Shown here one piece after another: positions 53,115 through 64,000 of a DNA stretch of 64,000 bases. The number at the start of each line of letters is the position of its first letter. Positions within the stretch are counted from its first letter, which is position 1. Source of the DNA: Amphiura filiformis (lineage: Eukaryota; Echinodermata; Ophiuroidea; Amphilepidida; Amphiuridae); contig NC_092637.1 of the NCBI RefSeq assembly GCF_039555335.1, positions 43,168,990 to 43,232,989 on the forward strand, read 5' to 3'. A program made the translations under genes and the position numbers. The notes under the pieces were generated by a model. The model saw only the letters and a list, made by a program, of their open reading frames with translations, was not told where the DNA came from and made no database searches.

Positions 53115-53176
53115 TTAATAAGAGACGAACCGAACTTTAATACTGGCAAATTCACCAAAGGACAGCTTGCCATCTC
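53115..53176 (-). CDS. EF-hand protein, last exon
   Basis: The acceptor TTATATTCTGCAG/GAGATGG is at 53177. Spliced to the exon ending at 55824, it completes the second calcium loop: ...DKN + GDGKLSFGEF, with Asp, Asn, Asp and final Glu at loop positions 1, 3, 5 and 12. The protein ends ASIKVRFVSY at a TAA (53117-53115). An AATAAA polyadenylation signal follows at 53044-53039. The reading of the loop across the splice junction is strong evidence that both exons are real. Confidence 0.85.
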
Positions 53177-54173
53177 CTGCAGAATATAAGAACAAACAAA
53201 AAAAGCCATGGTTAATAATAATGGTCTAAAGGTAACAGGTTAAAGGAATTTCAATGTGATGTGTGGCTCTGCGAGTCATCAGTGTGTTTATCTTAACCAC
53301 GGTGATTCATTCACATACATACTGATCCCATTCCTGCCCCACAGTTTACAGTAAATTTATTAGCTGGACCTGGATTATTGCTTTTTCCTCATATTAATAC
53401 TGATCCTTGTAAACAGCCACAAAATCAGGTTGCGAAGTCCGTCACTTTTTTATCACTTTTTTCTCAGTCATCAACTCGGACAGTTGACGAATGAGGGCGG
53501 CAGCCGTCTACCATTCCATTTGGCGCCATGTTCGTCGGTTTGTTCGTGTACATGTCCTCGTTTGATGAGAGACGCTTGTTCCCAAAGGAAAATATGAACT
53601 CATCTGTATACGACCATCATCAAGGAAATCGTTGTTTTTTAAAGATCCCAAATCTGTTACTTGTACCCACCCCTACAGTAGTATAGCTGCTAAGCTCATT
53701 GTGCATTTTGTGATAAAAGCATGAGAATGTCCACACATGAAGTACATGCTCCAAAGTTTATTTTAAGATGTGGAGCCATTTCAGATTTCACCCCTAGTGA
53801 CCGCTAGAGGTCACGAAAGGTCACACAGGGGTAAAAATGTGAAAATGCTGTAATATTGTCGACAGAAACACTAAATTATTCGTCTGATCACTCGGATTTC
53901 AAAAATGTATAGTTTGTGCTATGACCTATCGTTACAGAATTCTACAAAAACCTCATTTTGAGGGTAAAAAAATAACACATTTTGGTTGTCCGTTTAGCTG
54001 ACACAAATCATAAAAAGAATAATTTTGTATATCTACTGTGTTAACCTACTGAGATAGAGGCTAAAAATGTCAAATGCCATTGGCTGACCATAGCGCTCTG
54101 ACTAGCTGTTGACCGTTGACTTCCACTTCAAATAACAAGTAAAGAGTACATTTTTAAAAATGGTAAGTACTAT

Positions 54174-55077
54174 CCCAGCAAACACAATAAAAACGTTCTA
54201 AATAAGTTATATTTTGGCTTTTGGTTTAGGTAAAAACGTTTTAATAACATTAAAATGTCGGGTTATATAAAAATCATGATAACGTTTTAAAACGTTTTGT
54301 ATGAAAACACACACAACAATATTTTTAAATGTTTTCAAAAAATGTTATTGTAAACTTTTTTTGCACACATTTTTGCCAAATATTGTGTCAATACTTAAAT
54401 AACATTATGTTAAAATATTTGAACCCAGCAAACACAGAAATGTTCTTAAAATGTTTTAATAACATTTAAATGTCGGGTTATATCTATATCTATCTATCTT
54501 GCGGACGCATCCGAGAAAGAGTTTACAATTCTTTTCCAGGAATCTCTATCAGCCATCAGATTTGGGAGGTCATTAATTTCTTGATTGACGTCCCTTGCCA
54601 CACAGTCGATGTAGTTGAATGGTCTTCTTCCTCTACATGTTCGTGGAAGCCTCATACAGATGACATCTGAAATTATTTGGTCTTTTGCACGGTAGCAGTG
54701 GCCTGCAAATCTGGCTCGCCGTTGAGCAAACGTTTTTAGAACGTTATTGAAAATATTTTGGGCAAACATTTTTCGCAAAATATTTTTTCAACCCAAAAAT
54801 AACATTCTGTTTCAGAATGTTTTGTATCAAGTTTTCAAGAATGTTTTTGGAATGTTATTTAAACGTTTTTATACCCTTTATATAACCCGACATTTAAACA
54901 TCTTCTGTAAAACATTTTTGTTTGCTGAGCAGTAGATTATCAGAAAATGTTTTCTAAGGTTATGAAAACGTTTTATACTCTTAATATACCCTTTATATAA
55001 CCCGACATTTAAACGTTTTCTGACAACCTTTTATAACCTTTTGCGAATGATGTCCAAAACGTTTTGTGTTTGCTGGG
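54174..55077. mobile_element. CCCAGCAAACAC MITE, with internal copies
   Basis: Opens CCCAGCAAACACAATAAAAA and closes AACGTTTTGTGTTTGCTGGG. A second CCCAGCAAACAC start lies at 54424 and a TTTGCTGAGCAG end near 54930, so copies are nested or concatenated. A LINE fragment is inserted at 54482-54728. Confidence 0.75.
54482..54728 (-). pseudogene. LINE reverse-transcriptase tail with GATA-like 3' end
   Basis: The minus strand reads AQRRARFAGHCYRAKDQII, SDVICMRLPRTCRGRRPFNY and DRDSWKRIVNSFSDASAR, the carboxyl end of a non-LTR reverse transcriptase. It is followed by GATAGATAGATATAGATA, a simple-repeat tail of the kind such elements leave. Heavily 5'-truncated; distinct from the fragment at 42254. 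Confidence 0.85.
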
Positions 55078-55439
55078 TATACTGTTTCGTGATGTCAAGA
55101 CAAACAATTTGCCACCAATTTTGGCAAAATCGGAGCAAGTTGAAATTTTCAACCCATACAACTAAAAATGTCCCCTTTTTACCCACAAATGAGGTTTTTG
55201 TAGAATAACTCTGCGACGATAGGTCGTAGATAGCACAAACTATACATTTTTGAGATTCTTGCTCCACATCTTAAAATAAACTTGGGACCATGTACTTCAT
55301 GTGTGGACATGCTCATACTTTTATCACGAAGTGCACAATTACCGAATTTGGGAGCTTAACAGCTAAACTATACAGGAGACGACTTCAGTGGAGTCCGATC
55401 AAGCAACTCCATTAACGGATCTTTCAAGGAAGTGAAGGC

Positions 55440-55730
55440 TTTCATCGTTTTAAAACATTTTGTATGAAAACTCACTGCAACAATAATGTTAAAATTATAT
55501 CAAAATGTTATTGTAATATATTTTCTGCAAACATTTTTACCAAATATTTTCTCAACATACATTTTAGAATATATGCATTAATTCAGTTATCAAAAACGGT
55601 TTTTAACGTTATGTAAACGTTTTATACCCTATTATGTACCCTTTATATAACCCGACATTTAAAATATTTTCCGACAACCTTAAACCTTTTCTAACCCTTT
55701 GTGAATAATGTCGAAAACGTTTTGTGTTTG
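55440..55730. mobile_element. truncated CCCAGCAAACAC MITE
   Basis: The right end AACGTTTTGTGTTTGCTGGG closes near 55735 and the interior (TATAACCCGACATTTAAA) is typical. The left end is missing. Confidence 0.7.
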
Positions 55731-55823
55731 CTGGGATTGGCATCATTAAAGAGAGTTTTTTTATTGCCTATAGTAAGCAAGCACGTGCAGTCTTGTAAGT
55801 CTTCTAAACGTTTCCTTACTTAC

Positions 55824-55996
55824 CGTTCTTATCATGATTTTTCAGAATAGCGTCAAACTGTGGATTAACACCATTATCTTGCTCCCAATCATTAGCATCA
55901 ATGAATCCATCGCCATCAGCATCAAGCATATCAAACTTGGTGACTTGCGAAATTTCATTAGCTTTGTCAACAGCAGTGCTAGTATCCCTCTTTTCG
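55824..55996 (-). CDS. EF-hand protein, internal exon
   Basis: A 173-bp exon bounded by TTTTTCCCTACATGTACGCAG/C upstream and AAGAACG/GTAAGT downstream, entered at the third base of a codon. It encodes 57 whole codons: a charged stretch (EKRDTSTAVDKANEISQ), then EF-hand 1 with loop DADGDGFIDAND (all acidic ligand positions present), then a spacer (NGVNPQFDAILKNH) and the first three residues of loop 2 (DKN). With the last exon this gives a paired EF-hand C-terminal domain that should bind two calcium ions. Upstream exons with the start codon were not found between 56000 and 64000. The family beyond EF-hand is not recognised. Confidence 0.88.
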
Positions 55997-56347
55997 CTGC
56001 GTACATGTAGGGAAAAATGTGAAAACAAAACAATTGAAAGATGAGATTAGTGCTGCTCGGAATGCTTGTACGACCTTCACAAAAACGTGTTCGCGTAGTC
56101 GGACAAGTCAGGCTGCAATAATTATGAGCACTGGGGGGAGGGTCAAATTAGGGGTGTGGGTGGGGAGACATTTTGACACTGAGCCGAAAAGGGGGGGGCA
56201 ATTTTTGGCCAGCTGAGAGGGGGGGTGCAAGCGATTTTTGGCACACATTCATGGGGCGCGTTTTAAATAAAACGCTTTCAGTAAAAAGGATTCGGAAAAC
56301 AGCACGGAAACGATTTAATATGCAATTTAGTTGACTATAGGCATAGG
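55997..56347. repeat. intron or flank with G-rich GCAATAATTATGAGC repeat
   Basis: AGGCTGCAATAATTATGAGC at about 56110 followed by G-rich GCAATTTTTGGCCAGC and GCACACATTCATGGGGC matches 43399-43550. Borders not resolved. Confidence 0.55.
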
Positions 56348-56355
56348 CCTATAGC

Positions 56356-56776
56356 CAGGGGCGTAGCCAGCTTTCTTGGTCAGGGGGGGCAAAATAAAAT
56401 TTTTGGGGCACAGACGAAAAAAATTGCAGTTGCATCATACAATACATAGAGAATGTATGTCTTCGAGCTTCCCGAAAAGGGCCTTATTGATGATAAAAGC
56501 GCGTAGCGCGCAAAAATGGTATTTTACACTATTTTCGCCCATTATCCGGCTAAAAGGGCTTTATTGCTACAATGTGCGCGAGTAGCGTGCAAAAAATTTG
56601 TATTTTACACTATTTTGGCCCTGAATTTTGCTAGAAAAGGGGCTCCTTGCCCTTTTTCTTTTCCTTTGCCCTCCTGATTTTCTCTTTCATTTTTTGTCAG
56701 AGGGGCACTTTTTCTTTCATTTTTTTTGTCAGGGGGCACTCTGCCCCCCCCTGCCCCCCCGCTTGCTACACTACTG
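56356..56776. mobile_element. hAT-type MITE (GGCGTAGCCAG family), 8-bp TSD
   Basis: Ends CAGGGGCGTAGCCAGC and, inverted, CAGTAGTGTAGCAAGC, with CCTATAGC duplicated at 56348-56355 and 56777-56784. The interior has CTTCGAGCTTCCCGAAAAGG and GTATTTTACACTATTTT repeats shared with 47963-48259. Confidence 0.9.
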
Positions 56777-56784
56777 CCTATAGC

Positions 56785-58518
56785 GTTTGAACCCGAACTA
56801 GTAAAGAAACCAAGTACAGTTTTTCTGCTAGTTAAGATATTACTGATTCCACTGTATATAATAATGTTGCTATGACCTCTTTTATTTTGTTTTGAAAATC
56901 AAAATTGCAAATTTTAGTCTAGCTGTAGTATATAAATGCACATCTCACAGTGTCAACACCCTGAATTATAAATATTTTTTCCATATAGCTCTATACTCCG
57001 TTGAAATCAATATTCTATTATTGACACAGATAAAGAAAGTTTACATATGCATTGTGTTATAGGACTTGCACCTGTATAGTATAATTGTAATTCTCAAAAT
57101 TAAATATATCACAATTTTTACTTTGGATTTCAAAATCTTTACTAAAAGATATCCACAGCAAGCTGCAAGGCCCTGCTAATTAGTGTACTGCTTTTCGAGT
57201 TAGTGTACTGGAAACAAAACCCTGGTTTTACCTGTAAACAAATCGATTTTTCTTGTAATAGAAACATCATATGGGGGTACTAGAGCATGCACAAATCGTA
57301 ATAATGTGTAGAATATAGAAACTCTATGGTATCTCATATGATAGCCATGGTATGCTTAGCCTGAGTCGCTCGGCCTATCTCGAATAAAATCGCCATGCGT
57401 AGTTGTTTAAAAACGAGAGGATTCGCTGTACTATCACGGCAATTTTTGACACGAAGATATAGGGATGATGACGATGTGCATCTTGTTTAAACTTAAAGGG
57501 GAACTTAAATGGGAAAGATCTGACAGCAGGCCAGACCATGGCCATAAGTTAACAAGAGTGGGTTTCTTTTACCTTGAAGACAAGGATAGTCTTCAAAATA
57601 TGGGCTAATTTTCCTAACTGGGCCATGAATTAGCAGGACTACAACTGGTATCTACTGGTCAGTTTATACTCATATTTCCACATCTGTTATTGTTATGTGA
57701 GCCTTTAAGAGCAAATTATATTGAAAGCTGACTGATGAAAAATAAAAATGCTACCGAAGTTAAGCCACACGGCGAGATGAGTTTAATATGTTGGCTGATA
57801 TTTGAAAATTATATAATATAATATTTTGTTAGAAAAAAAAAATGATCACATCAAGCAATCTCAATCTCAATGTGGTTTCGTCGGTAACGGTGAGCTGCTG
57901 CAACACATCTAAACCAACGTTGACCTTTCGCTCGCGTGGAGGACGCAAATTAATTTTGACTCCTATTTCCATATTATACAATGTTCAATTCTAGGCCTGG
58001 ACATTACCAACAGTTATCCCACTAATATATATACACATATATTTTATAGCTATTTTTTTTCTGCCGAAAGCAGTATGTATTGGAATTGGAACATGAAACA
58101 CGACTATTGGGCGAAATAATAGCCGGATTGCCATGACAAATCATTCTGTCAAGTACATTTGGGCTACGTTTTCCATGTTGCCACGAAGTTTTTACGGTAC
58201 AAAATGCTCAATAAGTCTGCATTTCGGGCTAATGAATTATGCATTAGAAAAAAAAATGGCAGGGACGGTCATAAATTCTTTATACGGGGTTGTAGTAAAA
58301 TGTTTGCCTTGAAGAGTGATTATAAAAATGTTTGACTTGATTCTGGACTTTGAAAAGAATATAAAGCTTTGAATGTGTGAAGTTTTTATTGTTTTAAAGA
58401 AGTTAATCTGAAATAAGGTATCTGTGAAGGATTTTACGGATATTTAGAGGGCCTGCACCCCCGTCTTACAAAAATGTCGAATTATTTTGTGAACGGCACC
58501 TAAATAGTTCAGCCTGAT
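56785..58518. other. intergenic or intron, nothing recognised
   Basis: AT-rich, without supportable exon, array or TIR. Possible 5' part of the EF-hand gene, but no EF-hand-like exon was seen. Confidence 0.35.
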
Positions 58519-58634
58519 ACGAATATTTAGGGGAGACCGGGGCAAAGTGGAACACGGGGCAAAGCGGAATCATCAGTCGGCTGCGGAGCAGGTGACTACA
58601 AGCTCCTATCTTTGGCTGCATCTTTTTTGTACTT

Positions 58635-59214
58635 TGTGTACTTAACCCTCTATCTTTTTAACCAAATATCCCACAGAGTCGTGCGATATGTCAAACTTTT
58701 TCTCTGGTCATAAGGAACAAAAACGTCAGTGGTCACATCTATGTAGGATCATTGGTTAATGAGATATAGTCACTTTTTTGTTCTTTGTGTACTAACCTCT
58801 ATCTTTTTAACCAAATATCCCACAGAGTCGTGCGATATGTCAAACTTTTCCTCTGGTCATAAGGAACAAAAAAGTCAGTGGTCACATCTCTGTAGGATCA
58901 TTGGTTAATGAGATATAGTCACTTTTTGTACTTTGTGTACTTAACCCTCTATCTTTTTAACCAAATATCCCACAGAGTCGTGCGATATGTCAAACTTTTC
59001 CTCTGGTCATAAGGAACAAAACGGTCAGTGGTCACATCTCTGTAGTATCATTGGTTAATGAGATATCGTCACTTTTTTTCTACTTTGTGTACTTAACCCT
59101 CTATCTTTTTAACCAAATATCCCACAGAGTCGTGCGATATGTCAAACTTTTCCTCTGGTCATAAGGAACAAAAAAGTCAGTGGTCACATCTCTGTAGGAT
59201 CATTGGTTAATGAG
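58635..59214. repeat. 150-bp tandem array, left block
   Basis: Four copies starting at about 58651, 58800, 58950 and 59102. Each has TATCTTTTTAACCAAATATC, CACAGAGTCGTGCGATATGT, CTCTGGTCATAAGGAACAAA and ATCATTGGTTAATGAGATAT. Copies differ at few positions. Confidence 0.92.
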
Positions 59215-59215
59215 A

Positions 59216-60661
59216 TCTACCAAAACACGTTTCAAAACGTAAAAGGGGCCAAGTTTAAAAAATCTTTCCTGTGTGGCTTTTCACCCTTTTTTAAACTTGG
59301 TCCCATTTAGTAAAGTGGTACCGTAATAACATGAAGAATGAGTCCTAATTTCTACATGCAAAAATTAGGTTTAAGACTGTTCGAAAGCGGTGCAATATGA
59401 CGTAGGCTATGTATTATCAAAAACATTTGAAGGTTTATGTTTCATTATATTGCGTGTTCATAAAGAGAAGTAGAGTGTTATATATACTTAGCAAATTTAC
59501 TGTCTGTCAACCTGTTACATACTATAGGCCCTACATCATAAGGCGCAGGATCGCACAAGACGATGAAGAATTTAACAAAGTGAGTATTTGCTACTTTTGC
59601 TTAAATCAAAATAAACTCCTCAACAAAAGTTTGGAAAGTTTTTTCAAGCATCTGTATCTCAAATTATCTGTGACATATTCATATCGTGTTGCATATCAAT
59701 GGATAGCTACAATACTCCCCTTTGCAGTGACACCCCATTTGAAACAATAACATTTTTCACGGCTGAGTACACGCCTTGTGAATGTATTGGGGTCTCAAAC
59801 TGAATTTGCCAAATTCTGTGCTCAAACAACGCTAGCCACTAACCTCAATAACTGGTGGAAAAACCACAGGCAGCCGCAATAGTCAGGCACCTTCTCCTCA
59901 TGCTGCTCACCGACCTGGTTACACGTTACTGTGGCATGGCATTCCATTCTTCAACAAGGATTCGTCGCAGATCATTCAATGTGGTTGCAAATGGGCTTCT
60001 CTGGCACGTACAGCACGATCAAGCTAGTCCCACAAGTGGTCAATCGGGTTGAGGTCTGGCCCCCGGGTCTGGCCTGATGGCAGGCCATTGTGGCTCTACT
60101 CCCATATTCTATAGGTAGTCTTTGACTGCCGTGGCTCTGGGGCGAGAGGTGTCATCTTGGAGGATTGCATTAGGTCCCAGATTGTGAAGATATGGGATTG
60201 CAGCTTGCTGCACAGAATAATGGTCAATTTGGCAAATTCTGTTTGAGACCCCACTACCTTCACAAGAAGTGTACTCAGCCGTGAAAAATGTTATTGTTTC
60301 AAATGGGGTGTCATTGTAAAGGGGAGTATTGTAGCTATCCATTGATATGCAACACGGTATGAATATGTCACAAATAATTTGAGATACAGATGCTTGAAAA
60401 AACTTTCCAAACTTTTGTTGAGGAGTTTACATTATAACGTCTTTACGGAAAAACTTCAATCAAGCACGAACATTAATTAATTTACTCTACAAAATGAACA
60501 CTGACAACTAAAGAAAAAAACAAGTAGCCTAATGATGACTTCATATGGGTCTTTAGAAACTTTCATAAATGGGACCAAGTTTAAAAAAGGGTGAAAAGCC
60601 ACACTGGAAAGATTTTTTAAACTTGGCCCCTTTTTACGTTTTGAAACGTGTTTTGGTAGAT
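59216..60661. mobile_element. 1.45-kb TIR element (CTACCAAAACACGTTTC) holding a Tc1/mariner relic
   Basis: CTACCAAAACACGTTTCAAA, AAGGGGCCAAGTTTAAAAAA and CTTTTCACCCTTTTTTAAAC at 59216-59300 are inverted at 60565-60661. A Tc1/mariner relic is inserted at 59614-60427. Confidence 0.8.
59614..60427 (-). pseudogene. Tc1/mariner transposon relic, 814 bp
   Basis: TIRs of about 200 bp start AACTCCTCAACAAAAGTTTG and are flanked by TA at 59612-59613 and 60428-60429. The minus-strand interior encodes the end of a DDE transposase in broken frames: GPNAILQDDTSRPRATAVKDYL (the second catalytic Asp region), WPAIRPDPGA (the proline-rich box) and NDLRRILVEEWNAMPQ. The first part of the transposase is missing and stops are present, so it is dead. 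Confidence 0.87.
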
Positions 60662-60688
60662 ATTAATTCTTTTTTTGAGGTAAAAAGA

Positions 60689-61045
60689 TATTGCGCGGTA
60701 AGTGGTTCTTTGTAGCCATGCGAGGCGAAGTAGTTTGATATCCATATTTCGCGATGAGTGGTTTTTTGAAGCTTCGAGGGGCAAACTAGTTGGATATCCA
60801 TATTTCGCGGTTAGCAGTTCTTTGTAGCCCTGCGGGGCAAACTTGCTGGATATCCATATTTCGCGGTTTGTGGTTCTTTGTAGCCCTGCGGGGCAAACTT
60901 GTTGGATATCCATATTTTGCGATGAGTGTTTTTTTTACAGCTTCGAGGGGGAAACTAGTTGGATATCCATATTTTGCGGTTAGCAGTTTTTTGTAGCCCT
61001 GCGGGGGCCTATGTTCGATATCCTCATTTCGCGGTTAGTGGTTTT
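60689..61045. repeat. ~65-bp tandem array with GGATATCC
   Basis: About six units with GGATATCCATATTTCGCGG and TTCTTTGTAGCCCTGCGGGG. Two unit types alternate (TAGCCCTGCGGGGCAAACTT and AGCTTCGAGGGGCAAACTAG). Frames on both strands are repeat artefacts. Confidence 0.88.
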
Positions 61046-63235
61046 TAAACGACCCGTAACCACCCCAATCAGCTGCATGGGGTAAAAGAATTATTTAAAA
61101 AAATAATAGCTGAACCCTATAGTTCAGCCAGGGATTGGAAACGACATATTGATGACTATATATAGAGTGTATTCAATAAACCCAAGCGGAAGGAGAGCTG
61201 CTAAGTAACCGCTATCCGAACCATAAACACATGCATTATCAGACAACGAGTGTTCCATTTCCTCATAGCCTCTCACGTTGTACACACGTCAGTCGAATTT
61301 GGCGGTGTTGGTTTGTTAGCCCTCCAAGTTATAACATCGTTCACTTTGTGTTGAACATTTTATGTGGGCCGCACTGTAATAACATAAAGATCATTCTGAT
61401 CAGTGTGATGATATCATTTCAAGAGGTCACTTCCCGATTAACATGATTAAGCTAAACAGCCTATGTGGAAGAATTTTTTTTATGTATGAGCATTGAGCAA
61501 CCACATCAATGATGTAGTAATGAATACCTTCTATTGTTATCAGATTAATTTTTACGACCTTCGATTACATGGGAGTAGCAACGAGGACACGGTGTTTGAT
61601 TTCACTCACATAATAGATCAATATTGACCTTCATCCAGCAAGGATCAGCCAAGCATACAGTGGCCAAGCACGAAAGGTTTCTTGTTATCTCTTCAAGTAT
61701 TTTTACTTTAGGTCTATAATCATAATGCAGGCCTAAATCCCGGGCCTAAATTAAGTGTACTGTTCGACTAGGATGATTTGTTTGATATTATTCTTGATTT
61801 TGAATAATATTATAGTACCTGTTTGTTTCCATATATCGGTTATTAAAATTACAATTCACCACATACACATTCCAGTTTGCGAGAGGTTTATAATGAATAA
61901 ATGAATAGGTGTTATTATTTCGAATTATAATTATTTAGGGAGAGTGTTTTAGGATTTTGTTAGAAAAGGGATGATTGTTGATCATGTTTATTTTATTGTT
62001 GTATGTATTTTCCTGTCATTTCCTGCAAACCTAATAAAGATATTTTGATAATTGAAAATAGTCTGTATCATAAATCGTAGAGGTTAAAAGAGTCAACAAG
62101 CGTCAGAAATGATAATTTGCCATGGAACTTCGGTCATATTTTATTTTAAATATAACTGGATGTTGGGGTCTGCATGCATGGTATGCATAGTATGATGATA
62201 TACAGACACTGACCTTTCCCTAAAACTATTAAGCAGCAAGTTGTGTATCACACCCATCATGGGTTCGAACCCCTTTATTGTATTTTATTGTTAAACCTGA
62301 ATAGCATGATTACTTTTGAATGAGCGGCAGCACACATATTTTGTTTGAGGATAGCTGGATCTATCTCCTTTTCCTCACATCTTCTCCGTACAAAGCTGTC
62401 TTTTTATCTAGTGTTTAGACAATGTTTACTCAACCATTGCTATCAATGGATGTTGCCATTTTTGACGACTTATAACTTTTGAAATGCCCAAAATGAATCA
62501 ATAAAACCGCGTATAAGATATTTGCGGGGATATTTGGGCGCGATTACAAAAAATTAGAAAATAAATGGGCACTTCTGGGTTGGGTATCTATAGAGGCTCT
62601 GCATGAAATTATTGATTGGCTCCAAACAAAGAATTTGAACCGGTGTCCTTCACCGTAGTTATGGCGGAGTACAGTCCATTCAATCAAATGTTGTCATCAA
62701 CCTATTTGATCGTAGTGCAGGGTTATGTGTGTGAGACGAACTGTCACGGTAGATTGCAATCATGCTTTTGTTGAATGCATTTGAGTAGTCTGCCATATTT
62801 ACGGGATGATACGTCACATGCAATGCCTCTATAGATTCTATAGAATTTAAGTATGATATATTTTCGATGGTAATATATTTTCACTTTCAAAGTTTGTAGT
62901 TTTCATAATTGTAATTTCTGAATATTATATAAAAAGCGGGAATAAGTCTATAAATGTAAGAGTATCGGATCATTTTGAATGTTAATAAATACGAAACGCC
63001 GGCGGTAGACACCTGCAAGATCAGGGATTGCCGCGATTCCTGCAGTAGCTTTTATGAATAGAATACAATAGTGGATACAATAGCGGATACAATAGCGGAA
63101 CAATAGAGCTCTCTTACGGGTAAATAAACCTCGTCGCGTTTTGCTAAATTTCACTTCTTCTTTTTCATGAACTAACCGTTATTTTATTAAGTAACCGTTA
63201 TTTTTAAACTTGGCAAAACCTCGACGCGAGGTTTT
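61046..63235. other. non-coding interior of the composite element, nothing recognised
   Basis: No supportable gene. A GGTTCGAACCCC motif at 62258 and GAATTTGAACC at 62632 resemble polymerase III B boxes without a cloverleaf. ACCTCGACGCGAGGT at 63219 is a short palindrome near the right insertion border. Confidence 0.35.
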
Positions 63236-63670
63236 TAATATAGTCACTTTTTTGTACTTTGTGCACCAAACCCTCTATCTTTTTAACCAAATATCCCACA
63301 GAGTCGTGCGATATGTCAAACTTTTCCTCTGGCCATAAGGAACAAAGAAGTCAGCGGTGGCATATCTGTAGGATCATTGGTTAATGAGATAGAGTTACTT
63401 TTTCAATTTTGTGCATTTAACCCTCTATCTTTTTAACCAAATATTCTAGAGAGTCGTGCGATATGTCAAACTTTTCGTCTGGTCATAAGGTACAAAAATT
63501 CAGTGGTCGCGTATCTGTACGATCATTGGTTAATGAGATATAGTCACTTATTGTACTTTGTGCACTTAACTCTGTATCTTTTTAATCAAATATCCTACAG
63601 AGTCGTGCGATATGTCGAACTTTTCCTCCGGTCGTAAGGAACAAAAAGGTTGATTGGCGCGAGGTTCATA
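63236..63670. repeat. 150-bp tandem array, right block
   Basis: Three more diverged copies from about 63276, 63426 and 63575, same direction as the left block. Confidence 0.88.
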
Positions 63671-63797
63671 TTGGTGCGTATGCACCAAATATGTATCTTG
63701 TAAACCTTACGTTTTGCCATGCTTGCTTCGTAATCCTGTTTGGGCTGGACAAAAATATGTTCCACTTTCCCCCGATCTCCCCTAGGTAATATTCGTC

Positions 63798-64000
63798 TTA
63801 AGCTTACTGATTTTCTTTATTTTATTACTAGTATATTGTGAAAAACCATGTAGCTGTGGTGTTAGCTCAATATGCTAGGAAAATATTATAACCGATGACC
63901 CCATGTTGAATTTGGCTAAATCAGCTGTATTTTTGCTGATAAAATAGCACGTACTCGATCGACATCCGCCATCTTTCTTTGGTGCAATCAAATATGGAAT
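63798..64000. other. end of window, nothing recognised
   Basis: Short AT-rich sequence beyond the composite element; no gene seen. Confidence 0.35.

Larger units (their letters stand above)
53680..55373. mobile_element. inverted-repeat element in the EF-hand intron, with nested insertions
   Basis: The left arm (about 53680-53990: TGTCCACACATGAAGTACAT, TTTATTTTAAGATGTGGAGC) pairs with the right arm (about 55085-55373: GCTCCACATCTTAAAATAAA, ATGTACTTCATGTGTGGACA). The MITE at 54174-55077 sits between them. Confidence 0.75.
58519..63797. mobile_element. TIR element (TAGGGGAGACCGGGGCAAAG) carrying a 150-bp tandem repeat, split by insertions
   Basis: TTTAGGGGAGACCGGGGCAAA then GTGGAAC at 58526 is mirrored by GTTCCACTTTCCCCC then GATCTCCCCTA at 63759-63784. 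Seven units of about 150 bp lie inside in one direction, four from 58651 and three from 63276. Between the two blocks a foreign segment of about 4 kb (59215-63235) interrupts a unit between GAGAT and ATAGTCAC. Confidence 0.75.

Noticed and set aside
60617..60996. Repeat-peptide frames (MDIQQVCPAGLQRTT, SRLAVLCSPAGQ)
   Set aside because: Artefacts of the 65-bp tandem array whose unit is close to a multiple of three.

Overview
The window looks like nuclear DNA of a marine invertebrate deuterostome (echinoderm, hemichordate or amphioxus; I cannot decide which). The reasons are AT-rich intron-bearing DNA, very dense short inverted-repeat transposons, expanded C2H2 zinc-finger genes, and a Ty3/gypsy element with the Gmr1-type domain order (integrase before reverse transcriptase) that has been described from deuterostomes. 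No bacterial, organellar or CRISPR signal is present.

The main genes form one dispersed family of poly-C2H2 zinc-finger (ZF) loci, all on the minus strand. Locus 1 is 2152-3573 (open, 14 fingers). Locus 2 is 11740-13594 (frameshifted, 11 + 6 fingers). Locus 3 is 26995-28107 (pseudogene). Locus 4 is 30311-31563 (one 1-bp frameshift, about 11 fingers). Locus 5 is 44439-46457 (open, about 20 finger units). Finger scraps lie at 2040-2150, 11629-11739, 26440-26640, 33430-33890 and 44110-44430. All five loci share an N-terminal block of atypical fingers beginning MKLLKPF or a close variant, the linker HTKEKPY in place of HTGEKPY, and a conserved upstream block with a predicted short non-coding first exon. 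Two further copies of that upstream block have no adjacent ZF reading frame (about 5795-5990 and 34955-35190), so the cluster seems to have grown by segmental duplication followed by decay.

Between loci 2 and 3 sits a nearly complete 7.4-kb LTR retrotransposon (14254-21673, minus strand). It has matching LTRs, an ATAC target duplication, a proline-tRNA-like primer site, a polypurine tract and the order gag - zinc knuckle - protease - integrase - reverse transcriptase - RNase H. Its LTRs differ at only a handful of positions, yet the coding region is cut by single-base deletions.

The only other host gene I can support is an EF-hand protein on the minus strand. Two exons (55824-55996 and 53115-53176) join to complete the second calcium loop across a 2.6-kb intron full of nested repeats.

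The rest is mostly non-autonomous DNA transposons, several bounded to the base by target duplications: three hAT-type MITEs of one family (132-370, 47963-48259, 56356-56776) and one of another (35875-36369); 4-bp-TSD hairpins (3991-4341, 11377-11628, 22262-22848, 25069-25306); a 5-bp-TSD element (803-1057); and a Tc1/mariner relic (59614-60427). There are also two LINE reverse-transcriptase tails, several tandem arrays and long tracts of diverged repeats rich in TGACCT half-sites. The right end (58519-63797) is a TIR-bounded element carrying a 150-bp tandem repeat that has itself been invaded by nested insertions.
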